A stretch of DNA of 64,000 nt from Globodera rostochiensis (taxonomy: Eukaryota > Nematoda > Chromadorea > Rhabditida > Heteroderidae). The notes under the pieces were generated by a model that searched no databases, had not been told where the DNA came from, and worked only from the letters and a program-made list of their open reading frames with translations. The stretch is from NCBI GenBank assembly GCA_018350325.1, contig JAEVLN010000029.1, positions 62,001 through 126,000 of the forward strand. Direction: 5' to 3'. The position numbers were made by a program, and so were the translations under genes. How positions within the stretch are numbered: the first letter of the stretch is position 1; every line of letters starts with the position of its first letter. This document shows, in pieces, positions 35,956 through 48,209 of this stretch.

Positions 35956-37317
35956 GAGTAAATAAACTTTTTTAATTTTTATCTATTTGTTCTTGAAATT
36001 ATACATTAGCTAGGGGTTTCGGTTTTATAATTTTTAATTTCCTTTTTATTGAGCCAGATAGAGTTGCACTCTTGTTAAAGCAATCTCACCAGCGGAACCT
36101 GTTGAATATGTTATGTACTTCAACAAATGTGTGACAAGTCTTTTAAATTAAGTAATGCTCTTTGTTATAAAATTTGTATTATTTATAAAAATTATTTTTG
36201 TTTAAAAAATTAAAACATCAATCCTTCTGGCATTGCCAAAAACCTGGCAGTTAAAGTGAGATAACAATCTTATTTTATTCAGTAGCTTTTTTTACTAATT
36301 TTATATTTTTAGCCTTTAATTTTAAAAATTAAACTTTAAAATATGAATGGTAATGAATTTTTTCCATGTATTTATTATTTTTTAATTATTTCTTAGAACA
36401 AAAATTCGTTATTCTGCTTATTTTTGTTTGAGTGTAGTAAATCTCAATATCCACAAGAACAAGTCCACTTTAAAATGTAATAAATTAACTATATTATTAA
36501 AAGTAAATAATATTTTTTAAATTTTTTGTTTAAAAAATTTGATTGTAGTTTTTCTTTCGACAAAATTAAATGAGCAGTCGCTTTAAGCTTTTAATAATTT
36601 TATTTCATTGATTTAGCTTTAAGGGATTTGAAATATGTATACTTTGTCAAATTGCTTATTTTTTGGTTATAATTTAATTTCTAACCTTACGTGTTTTATT
36701 CCTTTAAAGAAATTAATTATTTTTGTGCAACTCTTTGGCGGTGGGTAATCTTTTTGGTTGTTGAAGGTTTTCCATGTCTTCTCAAACCCTGCGTTATAAT
36801 ACATGCTTTTAAGTTGTTGTCGTTGTTTTTATTTTAATTATTCTGTCCATATAACACGTAAATAATACAATAAATATGTCGAACTATTTAAACTAAAATT
36901 TTCATAAAATTAACATCAAGCAATTGGCTTCGACTGGTTGGTCTTATATAATTAACGTGTAATTCAATAAATGATTTAAAATATCTATCTTTTTATATTT
37001 GTTATTCCAAAAATATTTTTTGGATTCTTATAATTAAGCTTCTGGTTCTTTTGATATATTAAATTTTATCAAGACAAACAAATCCAAGCTTGACTCGCTT
37101 ACGCTCAGAGGCCCGGTGGCACCGGTTTTTTGATTTGTTAGTTTAATTTCTTTATTAATATCGCTTTATGAAACATTTTTAAGTTATTCTCCTCGTCTTT
37201 TTGAATTGTATGTTAATTATATAACGAAATTTGCCATAATAAAAAAAGGATTGAATTTTAATTTATTTTAATAAAATATTACCAAAATAGAATTTATTTG
37301 ACAAGGTTTAATAGCAG

Positions 37318-37392
37318 TTTAATCAAAAAAATGTTACATTATCACGTCCCAGCTCGTCCATGCAACAAGAGCAGGTGGTCTCCTCTGCCACG
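37318..37392 (+). CDS. Possible internal exon, 25 codons
   Basis: After tttaatagcag the plus strand is open for exactly 25 codons (FNQKNVTLSRPSSSMQQEQV, then VSSAT) to GCCACG before GTAAAA, a strong donor. The GC-rich island continues past the donor to about 37465, where the same frame stays open (ATG at 37360 gives 71 codons), so the exon could be longer. Serine and glutamine rich; unknown protein. Confidence 0.3.
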
Positions 37393-37890
37393 GTAAAATG
37401 CCCAAACGGAAGCGACGACTCCGGTACGCCAAACTTGCAGCCACAAACTCTACAGGCAAAGAACCGCTTTATTTTGCAAATTGGGTTGAATTTGCAATCT
37501 TTTTTCTTGTTCGAGTATCAAAAATTTTATCTTCAATTTGTTATTTTGGCTGGAGATTGTATCACCAATCAATGAAACTGTTTTTTATTAAAAAATGTAT
37601 AAAAATATTTGTAATGTCTTCCAAGCCAAAAACTGTTTATTGTTCAGCGTTTCTAAAATGAATGTTAAAATTACTGCTTTTATTTCTTGAGTATTATAAC
37701 TAGTAATTTTTCATTGCTTTTCATTGGAACTTTTTTATAATCATTTTCATTATAAATTTCAATTTATTCCCGTGTTTTTTATTTCTTAAAGTTCGACTTT
37801 TTTTGGCCATTTTGTATATGCATATTTTGGCACTTTAATGCAATAAACGAAATTTTAAGATTTTGCAATACAAGTTCTGGCTCTATCTAT

Positions 37891-38130
37891 ATTGATAAAT
37901 TTATTTTAAATATTTTTTATGTTAAAAAGAAAAAAGAAATTTTCTTTAAGATCACAAATTCTGTGTCATACAGATTGTAATTAGCTAATGATTGCATTAA
38001 TAGTTTAAAATCATCAACTGCGCCCGGTCCGTCCATTTTCATCAGGCTATGGGTGTATATAGATTTATATGTACGGCAATATTTATGTATCATAATGTTG
38101 GTGTTTAATGAGTTTTGAATATTCTTATTT
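37891..38130. repeat. Module E, third copy
   Basis: Shares about 110 bp with 33265-33380 (attgataaa, ttaaaaagaaaaa, tttctttaagatcacaaatt, acagattgtaattagctaat) and then the island with atcaactgcgc. The plus frame INCARSVHFHQAMGVYRFIC stays open for 12 more codons. Confidence 0.7.
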
Positions 38131-39684
38131 GTTTAAATGTATGAATTTGTAATCCGATTATAAAATTTTTATTTGAATCAAATAAAGTTTATAAATATTT
38201 AGGCTATATTCTAACAAATTTTAATTTGCCCGTTTGTTAATTATTTTTTGAGCTAACTTAATGAGTTCATTTCGCTAGAATTTTAAAAGTTGTGTAAAAC
38301 TATAAATTTGTTATGCGTAAGATTTAAAGTTTTATAAAGTTTAAATTGTTTTTAATTTCAAGGTTTTAGTTTTCATACCGATACGAAGGCCAATTCTGTG
38401 TTTGATTTTTGCTTATTTTGCAAATGTCTCACACTAAAAAGTAGATTATATATTAACAATTAAACCAGAAACCTTCTCTTAATTAGAATTTATTTAGAAT
38501 TTCAAGGTTTTTTTAGTCCGATTAATTTTATTTCCATAAATATCATCATTTATTTTTTCTTGACAATATAGGAATGCTTAAAATTTTAGTGAATTAGTTC
38601 ATATCTCGTCGACGTTCGTGATGCGCCTCCTCATAATTGTGATTTTTTTTGAAGTTTATTATTTGATGGAAGATAAGCTTAGGTACACATAATGTTTGTA
38701 GATAGCTTCTACTACTGATAATACTTGAACGTTATAAATAAAAAAAGTATTTTTGGCATGTTATTATATATTTGCCATGGTTTATATATTTTTTAATAAG
38801 TTTTAGTTTTTTCTTAATTTTTATTATCGATATATGTTGTTAATGCTTTAGACTTGATGATTTTGTGAATGGATTTGAGTATTGTGTGAAGAAATCCTTT
38901 AACCAAAAACAAAATTTAAAAATACGTATTTTTGCGTTCGCTTAGAAATGGGAAGTGTCCGCGAAAATAAAAAGAAAAATGAAAATTAAGTCCGGCGGCG
39001 TCTACGAGAAAATATTTTGTTATAGAATTTTCGATGCAATTACAATAATTGCTTTTTGAAAAAAAAAGTTCCATCAACGCCATAAAATTTTGGGGTCTAA
39101 AAAAGTGCATAATTATAGAAATTTGATAAAATATGCGAGTGGGAAGGAGGGAATGGCGTCGTCGTCGTCATTTGGTGGGTCAATGAATGGCGTCGTTCCA
39201 CTGTGAAATCCAACATGCGAAGGTTTCGAACAAAAACGCCGTAGCAAATAAACAACAAAAAATTTGTCTTATAACGTAAAATATATTTTGTTTTATGCTG
39301 ATAAAGTGTAGTACAAAAATATGAGTATAGATTGAAAGCGAAATTTACTTTATTATTTATATTACTAATTTTTATTTAAAAAGAATTACATTTCTCTTGT
39401 TTGGAAGAATATTTATATAAAAAAATTCTAGTTTTAATTTTTAAATTAATTTAGATGTAATAATTTAAACATATTTTTTTCATTTTAATTAGTTTAAAAC
39501 TTAAATACATTTTAAGAATAATTTTTAAAAAATTTATTAAACAAAATTGTGTTTAATTACATACAGAATATTTTAAAATGATATTTATTTGTTGTTTACT
39601 TTATTTCAAGATCCTGTTAAATTGAAGTTATATAATATTAAACAAAAAAAGTTTAACATTAAACCAAAAACCATTTATATTGAA
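38131..39684. other. AT-rich DNA at a strand-skew switch
   Basis: T-rich until about 38.9 kb, A-rich after about 39.2 kb. Between them lies a GC-richer patch 39120-39245 with a short gtc microsatellite (about 39156-39170) and two copies of aatggcgtcgt. No gene boundary signal could be fixed. Confidence 0.4.
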
Positions 39685-40092
39685 AGAAGCCAAAAAGGTT
39701 TCTCAATTATGAAATTACTATTAAAAAAACATTCAAATGTAGGGTTCGAATAATAAGGTTGAATAAAACAAATATTCAGCAATATAGATTTTATAACAAA
39801 AAATTTATAATTTCATCACTAAAACAACCAATTTAAACAACTGAACAGTTATATGGCTTTTTATCGTGGCGTGGACTGGAAAGACTGGGTGTGCCCCACG
39901 TCAAACGACACCATGGAAATGATTATGCAGTCTGTTGGAAACAGCGCAATCAATGACTGCCGTTCGACGCAAAAAATCTAAGGCATCTTCAAAATTCCAA
40001 TTTCGTTTTCCTTTCAATTAAACTAACTCAAAAAATGCAACTCAATTTTAACAAACAATTAAATTTAAATATTTGCTGAAAGCTCAGTTTAT
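39685..40092. repeat. Duplicated segment D, copy 2
   Basis: Direct copy of 12599-13044. The island (39867-39970) is open in plus (42 codons from ATG 39853, beginning MAFYRGVDWKDWVCPTSNDT) and in minus (about 35 codons). Differences from copy 1 fall almost equally on the three codon positions in the gap-free minus frame (11, 9 and 11), which argues against selection for either protein. Confidence 0.75.
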
Positions 40093-43000
40093 TTTCTTCA
40101 GAATGCTTTTTTGGTGCTCTTGCTGCTAACATTTTAATACCACCCTTATAAATTCAAAAAGTCTTGGACACGATAAAAAGAACTTTTTCATAATATAATT
40201 TAAAAATTTACTCAAATAATTGTAAATATTATATTAAAAAAATTCACAAAACATTTTGAAAATTTTCTTAACAAAAATGTTTTAAAAAAATCTCACAAAT
40301 AAGCTGTGATAATAAGTAAATAGTATAAATTTTTATACAAAACAGAAAAGATATAAACCTGAAAAAAAACCACAGTGACATGAAACCAGAAACTTATTTT
40401 TTATTTATTTATACAAAAATTTTAATTAAATTTAACAATGACAAACCCGAGCACGTACTTCGGATATTGTTGACTTTATGGCAATTCTAATAAAGATCAT
40501 TTATAAATAATTGGTTGCTAAAATAAAAATTAACTATAGAAAAGTTGACAAATAAATAATAGTCAAGAAGTTTTATCGGCATCATAAATTAATCCTACTA
40601 TAATTCTGATATCTGTTATTTTTTTTAATTCTATAAAGGGATACCCTCATAAATAATTTTTAAAAAATCTAAGTCAATCATTAACCCAGATACTATAAAA
40701 TATTTTAGGCTTATTTTGCAATAACTTTAACGTGCATATCAGTAAATTTGAGTTCAATTACTATTTTTTGAAACGAAAAATTAAATTACCTGCCCTGTTT
40801 TAAAATGCTAAATACTGGTATCTTAAGTATTTAATCATTGTGTAAACGCGAGCATTTTTTGAATAAAAATTTCATCATTTAATAATTAGAAGCTTTTTAG
40901 CATTGATGAAATTTCAAAATTTTGTAGACGCTTTTGGCAAAGTAGGATTTTGTTACAAAAAATGGGGCTTATAACAAAAAAAAGAATGGCCAATTTGGCG
41001 CGCAAAAATTTACCAAAAAAGGGGCATTTATCTTTTTATATTTTCATCTGTTTGCTTATTTTAGTACAAATGAGTTTTAGCATATATTTCGTCTTCTTTT
41101 GAGAGGCATAGACTCTCCCTCACAGCAGCGTCAAAAAATCTTTAAATAATCATTAAAACAGAAAAAAATCATACAAAAAAATGTAAATGTCATAAATCAT
41201 TTCACAAAAGATTCAAAATAGAAAACATTTTTGGTCACAAAAGACTTTTAAAGGTACGCGAAAACACCAAAATATCCAAATTTGAAAATTTAAAAACAAA
41301 AGGGAAACATTTCAGAATTAACAAGCTTTTTCGCACCTTACAGATTCATGCCCAAATCATCAAGAGAGGTAAAAGTTATATTTCAGGAAAAAATAATATT
41401 CCAAATTTAAAAATTTAAAAAAAATTCTTAGGGAAGAATAAAAAAAGCTATAAAAAATTATAACTCGTGCAAACCGGATGTTGTTAATGTTAAGTGTTTA
41501 CAAATTTTCATATGAAAATAGCTTCAGCCTCTTTTACCGTCATCAGAAGGCACAGTCTCGTGCGGTGGAGATAGCATTCAAAACACTATTAAGTTATCAA
41601 ATGGCTCCGTAAAAAAACATTCTTCCATACAAATTGTAAATGGGAAAAACGGCCGCTAATATTTTCGCTTTAAAGAATTAATTTAATTAAATAAGACTAA
41701 CAATCTAATAAAACAATTAGCATTTGTTTCAAAACACAAGCGCAAGAATGACAAAGGATTGGAAAAAACACTTTGAAAATAAAAATTATAAAATTTTTAA
41801 TCCAAATCCAAAACTGAAAAAAGTGTTTAAAAAGAGAATAAATTTTATTATTACCCAATTTTTTTCAACAGAAAACCACGACCGTTCGATTCACTGCAAA
41901 GAAGAAACACGTTCGCTGCTCTTAACCAATTCATTCTTAAAAAAATAATTTATAAATCTTGGGGATGGGTGAGATGCCTAGACTCTCCCTAACATCAGTG
42001 TTAAAATTAAACCATGGCAATATCAATAATGCTAACTTGAGCAAAAACATATTTTATCTATCGATAATTTCATTTGCAAACTCTTTTGAATTTAAATGTT
42101 ATAACAAAAATTATAATTTTTTTTTTCGACATTAATTCATATGAAGTGCTTTCTTTTTTTTATAGTATAATTTAAATTGATCAAAAATGATTTTATAAAA
42201 CAAAAAACATTAAAAATTTTCAGCACATATGTAAAAAAGAAAAGTTTTTTTTTTAATTTTTGAAAAATGCTTATAAAAAGATTCGACGTCAGACGAATTG
42301 TAAGAAAATTAATCAAAAAAATTAATTTGGTGACCAGACCGTCGTTTCCAAAAAACTCAAATCCGTTTGTAATTTGGGCCCGAGCCAAGGTGATAACGTT
42401 TTATGAGGAATAATCTTCGTGCTCGCCGTTTGTGATGCAATTGATAATGTGAGTGAATAAATTATTTACTAAAATAAAACAAAAAATTTTAATTACAACG
42501 TAAAAAAAATAAAATTCATTACTGCACATTGCGTTGTTACAGTCTGCGCATATTTTATCTTAACATTACTATCCTTTTAATGAAACTTTTAAAAATAATA
42601 AAATAAAAAAATTGAGATAAGAAGATGATTTTACAGGCGGTCTTTATTTATTTTTTTATCTTAAATAATAAAAAATTAACACATCATAATTACTAATAAG
42701 TTATCTAAAACATAAAAACGAAAATCTTATAAGAACCCAGCATTTCATGTGATTAAAAAAATATGAAAATTAAAATTTATTAACGATTGGTGATTTTGCA
42801 TATTTTAAGTATATTTTGGCATTTTTGATCAAAAATTTGTAAAATGCACCCAAAATTAGTGATTTCTGGCTGTTTTTGAAAAATAATTCATCTTTAACGA
42901 TATTTTTTAGTCATTTTAGAAAAGAAGGCCTGAAAATTTGAACATTCGCGTAAAAAAGAAGTGAAATAAATGGCGGCGCTGAATGGTTTATTGGCGCGGA

Positions 43001-43539
43001 GATAACTAAAATTGAGATTAGTTGCCCTGATGATTAAAATACCGAAACTTTTTTCCCATTTATTCAATTTCCAAAAAATGTTATACGCAAGGCTTTAAAT
43101 CTACAATTAGGCGTTAAAGAATCTAATTCCTAAATAAATAAAGCTCGTGCTAAACTTTTTGCTTTAACTGAGGTCTTCGCTTCATTCAGTGGGCTTTTCT
43201 TTAAAATGATAATTCTGAGAATGATTATTGAAAATTTTCAAATTATTCTGAGCAATTAGGAACCCAAAAAATATAAAAAATAAATAATATTAACTAGAAT
43301 GGTCTTTGTTTTAAATCCAAAAAATACAAATAAATTTCTTCAAGAATACTATTTAATCAATCAAATAAAGCATTGCAAAAATGAACCATTAAAAAAACAG
43401 CCGATGAACTCTGCATCTAGAATACAATGCTGATCTTATGGGTTTATGTCAAGCATAACCAAAAATTATTTTTTTGAATTAACATAAGAAGTTTAAAGAG
43501 TACACAAAGTACAGTGAGAAGTATTGGGATGTGTTGCAC
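40093..43539. other. AT-rich DNA
   Basis: No supported gene. The phrase tagactctccct recurs with similar flanks at about 41108 and 41981. A dispersed tggcattttt-like repeat is present at 42.79-42.86 kb. The patch at 42.96-43.02 kb has ggcggcgctg, related to the GC hairpin family. Confidence 0.4.
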
Positions 43540-43593
43540 CTGGAGTTGTGGAGGAAATTGAAGGTGGTGAGGAGGAGAAACGGGCCTGCGGGC
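43540..43593 (-). CDS. Possible 54-nt internal exon
   Basis: On the minus strand tcattgcctcag and the donor CTCCAG/GTGCAA are both strong and enclose 54 bases (18 codons). Two frames are open: ARRPVSPPHHLQFPPQLQ and a serine/proline rich one. The plus strand is open as well (VAPGVVEEIEGGEEEKRACG), so the call rests on splice signals and the A-rich block. Unknown. Confidence 0.3.
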
Positions 43594-44284
43594 CTGAGGC
43601 AATGAGTGGGGAGAACATTTTTGAACAACAAATAATGTAACATAAAAAATATAAATTCAACTAATTTTCAAATAATATGCTCAAATACATCTAATATTCT
43701 GGCCAGGATCTCTAACAATTTAATTATTATTTTTAATACCAGAAACATGAAGACATTGATTTCAAAAGAAACAAACTAAAACCGATCATAAACCAAAAAT
43801 AATATAATAACCAACCTGTGCCGATAAGCCAAACCCGTGGAACTCAAGGAAACCCAAATATTTATACAAATACAACAAAATAAAATTTTATATTTCGTGC
43901 AAAAATTTTTTAAAGAAATAAAAAAAATATAAATTAATATACTAGAATTAAATCACTTTTCGAAAAATATAATTGGCTCGGTTTACAAAAATTTTAATAA
44001 ACCGTCAGACTCATAACTAAAATACGCTTAAAACAACCACATAAAACTTTTGCAATATTAGCTCATACAACAAGCTGCGGCTGATTTTTTGAATAAAAGG
44101 ATTAAATAAGATATGTATTAAATGTTTACAAGATAAAATGTTTGCAAAAAAAGGCTGACCTAACATTGAACACAATGTAGATAAAAAAATTGGCAAGAAT
44201 TTGTGGGAAAAATTGAAAAAGCAAAATTCAGAGCTTGCACGGTTGTGCAAATTAAATATTTTTACTAAGGATATTTTAATTTAC

Positions 44285-44610
44285 CAATTTCTAAAAAAAC
44301 ATGGGGCGGGCTCCCATGGCGACTTTGTTCCCGGAGCTTTTTGTGTCATGGAATTCCGGAGTTAGAAAAATCCGCACTTTAAAATTAGGCCATGACATCT
44401 CGAACAAAGACTTTTAATGACATTCAGCTTTCAAATAATATTGAATTTATGCGCCGAACAAATTTGTAGAAATTTAAATTGAATTTTTAAGAATTGTAGA
44501 ATTAAAACAAGTTAGTTTACTTTCTACCAATTTTTATATATTTTTTTGAATAAAGAAAGTCCCGGCTGTTCCCGGTTTTTTGATCCCGACAGATTCTGGG
44601 GAGTACATTT
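44285..44610. other. Mixed region with GC-rich patches
   Basis: Patches at 44300-44350 and 44556-44605 contain cccgg and ccgga words like those in the neighbouring hAT element, and may be old relatives. A 73-codon plus frame (44546-44767) has no motif. Confidence 0.25.
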
Positions 44611-44808
44611 CAGCGAATGGGCATTTTGTCATTTGGGACAAAATTACTCGATGAAAAAATGTCCGCGTCCATTTGCCAAAAAGATTTTTTTGCTTCTGGC
44701 GCGAAACGATTTTAGGTATTTATCTAAAATTTTAACTATTCTTTGGTGGAAAGATTCATGGAAATAAAAATTTCAGACTAAATAACATAAGACGTTAAAT
44801 TAAGTTTA

Positions 44809-45773
44809 CTTTAAAGTAGGGTGGCACGGTACCGGGGCTTTTGGGAAAAACCGGGACCGAGACTTACCGGGACCAGAAAAACCGGGACCGGGACCGGGAC
44901 CAACATTTTCAACCGGGACCGGGACCGGTTTCGGGACCAACCGGGAATTTTCAAGAAAAAATTTTTCTTTTATCAAACACTAAAAAATTTTAATTTTCCG
45001 GCAACACATATTGTTGATCGTCTTGATCTTCGACGTCATTGTCATCATCATTCTTTTTTTTTGAGATTCTGCTTTACTTTTAGGGAGGGTGGGGCTCGGC
45101 GGTGCCGATAGGCGCCGCCGAGAAAAATTTCTGAAATTTTGACTCAATTTTGTTAAGAAAGTTAATCAAAATTTTAGCAAAATTAAGCATTTTGCTTTGG
45201 AATTTCAGAGAAAAAAAAATGGTTTAAGTAAGAGTGGAGGATGTCCGGCGGTGCCGACAGGCGCCGCCGGAGAAATTTTTACAAAAATTGGCAATGTTTG
45301 TTAAGGAAATTGAAGCAAAAATTCAAAGATGTGATGAATTTATTTCGAAAATTCTTGGATCTATTCTTTTTTTGCGCGATTTTTAATTAAAAAATATTAG
45401 AATATTAATTTAAAAAATCTTATTAATGAGGGGATGCCTATTTGAGCAGAGGGGGAAACCAATAAATAAGTGCGTGCACTCAAGCGGGTTCGAACTCAAC
45501 AAATAAAATACGACTCACGAAACAGAAGAACCACTAGGCCATCGACCTATTGGGAGACATAAGTAAAATGGTTGAAATTGTCGGTCGATGATGCCATCAT
45601 TAGGGGTGTACTTTTTTCCCGGTTGGTCCCGGTCCCGGCGGGACCAAAAAACCGGGACCGGGATTTTTCATTTTTCAAAAATCCCGTCCCGACCGGAACC
45701 GGGACCTGAAAAAACCGGGAAATCCCGTCCCGTCCCGGTCCCGGAACCGGTCCCGTGCCACCCTACTTTAAAG
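44809..45773. mobile_element. hAT-type nonautonomous element, 949 bp, with tRNA-like cargo
   Basis: Terminal inverted repeats tagggtggcacgg (44817) and ccgtgccacccta (45765) are flanked by perfect 8-bp direct repeats ctttaaag (44809-44816 and 45766-45773), which fit the hAT target consensus. Each end is built of degenerate ccgggaccgg words. The right arm (45601-45765) has its own inner boundary taggggtgta, so it looks like a complete mini-element with TAGGG at both ends. The core (about 44960-45600) has two GC hairpins (ggcggtgcc...ggcgccgcc) and a tRNA-like segment on the minus strand. No transposase. The core is related, in reverse orientation, to that of the 56.7 kb element. Confidence 0.85.
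45474..45548 (-). other. tRNA-like segment in the 44.8 kb element
   Basis: On the minus strand an A box TGGCCTAGTGGT (45541-45530) and a B box GAGTTCGAACCC (45497-45486) lie 44 bp apart. The stems are degenerate, so it is not a functional tRNA gene. The boxes are close to consensus and could drive RNA polymerase III transcription. Confidence 0.55.
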
Positions 45774-46282
45774 GATGGTTATATTTTGTATTTCTAAGTA
45801 TGTTTTATATTCCAATAAAAAAAGTCCAACGTCAAATTATGAAAAAAACATTAAAAAAAATTAATTTCAAAACAAATTCAACTATAGATATAAAACTAAA
45901 ACAAAAACCTAAGTCCATTTAATTTAAAAATTGTATCTTTAAATCTAAAGAAACCAATTTTTCACATAAAAAAATGATAAAAGCACTAAAAAAAGTTTAA
46001 GAAAACGATATAAAAGCGTCGGCGCCGACCGAAGGATTTTTTAAAATCATTGGGAAGACTAAAACCAGAGTTCCAAACAATAGATTTGGACAAGCGCAAT
46101 AAGAAATTTTTCGGTACACGCAGATGTGATTTATTGAAATATTAAAATTTGACAAGATTATATTTGTTTTTTATTTATTAAATTGTTTTAAAAAAATAAA
46201 TACATATTGTATTCCGCCGCCGTCGCTGGCAAGCTGGTCCGCAAAATAATAACTACTTTAATATTTTGAGTTTATTTTATAC
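45774..46282. other. AT-rich DNA
   Basis: Nothing supported. GC-rich words at 46017-46030 (gcgtcggcgccgaccg) resemble the dispersed hairpin family. Confidence 0.4.
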
Positions 46283-46368
46283 TCAACAAAAATAAACAGA
46301 ACGCCCGAGAATAGGCACAGACTGAGCACGAGCGACGCCGCCGACAAGTGGAAAGGGAGAGGAGATCC
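46283..46368 (-). CDS. Possible terminal exon with poly(A) signal
   Basis: On the minus strand ttattatttag, a strong acceptor, precedes an open frame ISSPFPLVGGVARAQSVPIL plus seven residues to TGA at 46283. AATAAA (46271-46276 on the plus strand as tttatt) follows 7 bp after the stop, which suits a 3' terminal exon, although the signal is closer to the stop than usual. GC content drops sharply at both ends. No family recognised. Confidence 0.35.
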
Positions 46369-47515
46369 CTAAATAATAAAAAATAAAACATTTAAAAATT
46401 TGTATAACTCTGTTTATGTGATGATTATCTGGGGATAAATGTTTATTAATTAAATTCTCCATGCAAGACAATTTGCAATATACTTCAGCGACTCCTCTTA
46501 AAAAATAAATTATAAAACTTAAGCATTAGAAAAAAATTCTCGACAGCGACCCAAAATGAGCTGAAATTGTATTAATAAGGCTCAAAAGAGGACTTTTGTT
46601 TAAAAATGGATGACAAATGATTTTTAATGCAACAATAAATAACAAAATAACATATATATAAATGTTGGCTTATATTATATACTTAATCTATAAAATATAA
46701 TACATGGGAAGTTTTATCAAAATAAGAAAATATATTCCAATTTACACCGACTTAAATTTCGACTAGTTTGGACCTAAATATTAAAAACAATCAAAAAAAC
46801 GACAATATTTACAATTAAGAAAATTATACTTCTGTCAAAAAAAGGCTAGAACACAGTAATTTTTGAAAAGTGAAATTTACATTTTATTAAAATTTAAATT
46901 TAAAAACTCACCTCCGCCCAAATTCCATACCACATTTTAAACAAATTGTGTAGCAAATAGATTTTAGCTGTTGTTTGAGCTTAATAATTAATACCTTTAA
47001 AATCATAAAATTTAATTAAAAGAAAAATATATATAATACATAATAAATAATGCGAAAAATCTATTCAATAAAAAGTATTTTAATTTTGCAAAATAATTGC
47101 ATTTATTAACCTTTTTGAGTGCTAAATACGCGGAATTTTACAAAATGACAGCTATTGATGCAACACTCGTAGCCATTTTGGGTAAACCAGTGTGTGAACC
47201 TTCTACGGTCGATCGTGAAAAACGAGAAATTTGACAATGGTCCCTTTTATTATTATTTATCTTTTGAATATTTTATAAGTAATAATCTCCGACAAATAAT
47301 TTTGAAGTGTTTTTAATTTTAAAAATCTTAAAATCTTAAAAAGACTTGGACAATTTCAACAACGATTTCCTAAATAAACAAATTCCACTACAATTCTTAA
47401 TAACAATAATAACATTTACAGATAAAAATGATGACTTCAAATAAAAGTAAAAAAATAATTTTTATAATTAATAAAATATTAAATGGCATGAAATTTTCAA
47501 TTTGCAAATTGATTT
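46369..47515. other. AT-rich DNA
   Basis: Nothing supported. A GC-richer patch lies at 47155-47225 without a convincing frame. Confidence 0.45.
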
Positions 47516-48209
47516 CCGTATATCCTTTAATTATTACCCAGGGTAATTAATTTCCGATCCTCCTCTAGAGTGGGTAATCATTAGGGATTGGGTAATAATT
47601 AGAGGCTTGGTAATTAGTTTCCGAAGCTAAAGCAAACAAACGCCGGCACGAAAATCACCTCCTGAAATCCAAAAAAAATTGAATTTTTAAAAGGAAAATC
47701 ACATTTTTATAACTAGGGACCGGGTTTTTTAAACTTTTGACTATTGTTTCCCTGAAAGTGCCTCGCTCTGAAAAGAACGAAATAAGGGAACCGCGATCGT
47801 TTTTCATCGAGGTTTTAGTGACTATTTTTTTAGTCTTTTATTATTTGGTGACTAAAATGGTACTTAGGTAACTATTTTGGGTTTGTTCGGAAAATTCCTT
47901 AAGAAAATGCAATAAACGAAAAAAATGCACCCCCTAAAGATCGACGTTTGCAAATTTTTAAAAATGCACCCTTAAAAATGGGCTTTTTTTAAGACTAAAA
48001 TTCTGCCCGCCAAAAAAAATTGAATTTTGATTAATAAATATCGCAAAAAAATTGGACCAGTTTACACCCCTAAATTTGGCACTGAATTTCCTGCATAAAA
48101 TCATCGGGGCAAAGTTGTTTGCCGGCAAACGACTGCTGGTCAATGAACAAATCCCATTATTTCCACATGGGTAAATATTAGGGACTAGTAATAATTAGAG
48201 GATATACGG
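47516..48209. mobile_element. Nonautonomous DNA transposon, about 694 bp, family unclear
   Basis: Ends are inverted: ccgtatatcctttaattatt at 47516 and the complement of ccgtatatcctctaattatt at 48209. The left subterminal region has extra copies of gggtaat(a/c)attag-like words (47567-47625). No target duplication was recognised, so the superfamily is open. The interior contains aaaatgcaccc words shared with 16.8 and 42.8 kb. No transposase frame. The solo sequence at 9068 may be a relative. Confidence 0.65.

Noticed and set aside
44821..45797. Frames rich in GTGTGT and RPEPGPEKTG-like repeats
   Set aside because: Translations of the transposon arms, not proteins.
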